A DNA stretch of 6,332 nucleotides from NCBI GenBank assembly GCA_026997055.1, contig JALWJU010000174.1, forward strand, positions 1 to 6,332. Direction: 5' to 3'. This DNA is from Paracoccaceae bacterium. GTDB lineage: Bacteria > Pseudomonadota > Alphaproteobacteria > Rhodobacterales > Rhodobacteraceae. The notes under the pieces were generated by a model. That model did not search any database. It saw only the letters and a program-made list of their open reading frames with translations, and was not told the DNA's origin. Position numbers and translations under genes: made by a program. Positions 5,971 to 6,332 of the stretch are shown here, in pieces; the stretch's first letter is position 1, and each line of letters opens with the position of its first letter.

Positions 5971-6332
5971 CAGGCGGTCTCCTCCGCGTTTTCCATCCAT
6001 CCGCGCAGGATCTCGACCGTTTCGCTCTGACGCTCTTCGATGAGTGCGCGCAGGCGTTCGACCGGGTCGGATGCTGCGGTGTCCAGCGAGGGCAGGCCGC
6101 CGTCGCTTTCGTCGTCAAATCCGAAATCGGCAACCGCCATGTTCTGGAAACCGCCCCCGTCGTCTATCTCGCCGGTCAGGGGCGGGAGTTCCGGCAGCTC
6201 GGCTGCCCCATCGCCGGGCATTGCACCGAGCGCTCCCAGATCGGGCAGGCCGGTCTCTCCCGCCGCAAGGCCGGCAGACGAATCCGCAGACACGGGAGCC
6301 GGCAGTTGCTCGGCCTGTGCCTGGCTTCTGCC
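5970..6332 (-). CDS. fliF: Flagellar MS-ring protein FliF, C-terminal 120 residues, cut by window edge
   Basis: Only the cytoplasmic C-terminus is present; the frame stays open to the right edge. The first about 85 residues of the fragment form a low-complexity, Gly-, Pro- and Asp-rich linker (for example PELPPLTGEIDDGG). The last about 30 residues, beginning SDPVERLRALIEERQSE (88-104) and continuing through VEILRGWM (106-113), form an amphipathic helical tail. In FliF this region binds FliG and couples the MS ring to the switch. The DPVxRLRxLIEERQ and EILRxWM pattern is what I recognise from alphaproteobacterial FliF; together with the downstream fliH, fliN and fliP it makes the call sound. 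An in-frame GTG at 6293 is internal and not a start. The stop codon at 5972-5970 shares its last base with the fliH ATG. Confidence 0.88.
   Translation of the reverse strand, partial: GRSQAQAEQLPAPVSADSSAGLAAGETGLPDLGALGAMPGDGAAELPELPPLTGEIDDGGGFQNMAVADFGFDDESDGGLPSLDTAASDPVERLRALIEERQSETVEILRGWMENAEETA
5978..5985 (-). promoter_or_regulatory. Strong ribosome binding site deciding the fliH start
   Basis: On the minus strand this reads GGAGGAGA, a near-perfect Shine-Dalgarno sequence inside the end of fliF, seven bases before the ATG at 5970. A longer in-frame start at 6000 would put this site inside the coding region. It therefore fixes the start at 5970, with a 1-bp overlap between the genes. 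Confidence 0.8.

Noticed and set aside
5970..6293. A small separate gene starting with GTG at 6293
   Set aside because: The frame is open to the window edge, and the product ends in a FliF-type FliG-binding tail directly upstream of fliH. It is the end of fliF, not an independent gene.

Overview
The window is GC-rich chromosomal DNA from an alphaproteobacterium, most likely the order Rhodobacterales (Roseobacter/Rhodobacter type). The main reasons are a long secreted DUF2125 protein, a PmbA (TldE) gene overlapping an inositol-monophosphatase-family gene, and a compact fliF-fliH-fliN-fliP block whose FliF tail and FliP sequence look like that lineage. I could not run a database search, so the assignment rests on recalled family features.

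Layout. Positions 1-361 (minus strand) hold the N-terminal 120 codons of a short-chain dehydrogenase/reductase. A 136-bp divergent spacer with a tandem 12-bp repeat separates it from a 506-residue exported DUF2125 protein (498-2018, plus). After a GC-rich hairpin that looks like a terminator come pmbA/tldE (2135-3481, plus) and an IMPase-family phosphatase (about 3474-4253, plus), which overlap and form a two-gene operon. The remainder is on the minus strand and converges on the phosphatase. In transcription order it is the C-terminal end of fliF (entering at the right edge), a divergent fliH, fliN and fliP. These four genes are joined by a 1-bp overlap, a 14-bp overlap and a 1-bp gap, so they are almost certainly one translationally coupled transcript. 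A perfect 8-bp inverted repeat lies in the 59-bp convergent gap.

How the genes work together. FliF (MS ring), FliH (export ATPase regulator/stator), FliN (C-ring switch protein) and FliP (export gate) all belong to the flagellar basal body and type III export apparatus. TldE is the non-catalytic partner of the TldD peptidase, and no tldD is present here. The SDR, DUF2125 and phosphatase genes have no evident link to motility.

The three gene-free gaps are 136, 116 and 59 bp, so no stretch over 300 bases lacks a gene. I see no mobile element, CRISPR array, tRNA or rRNA, and no convincing new system. The observations most worth checking are the diverged FliH and FliP sequences, the pmbA-phosphatase coupling, and the uncharacterised exported DUF2125 protein.
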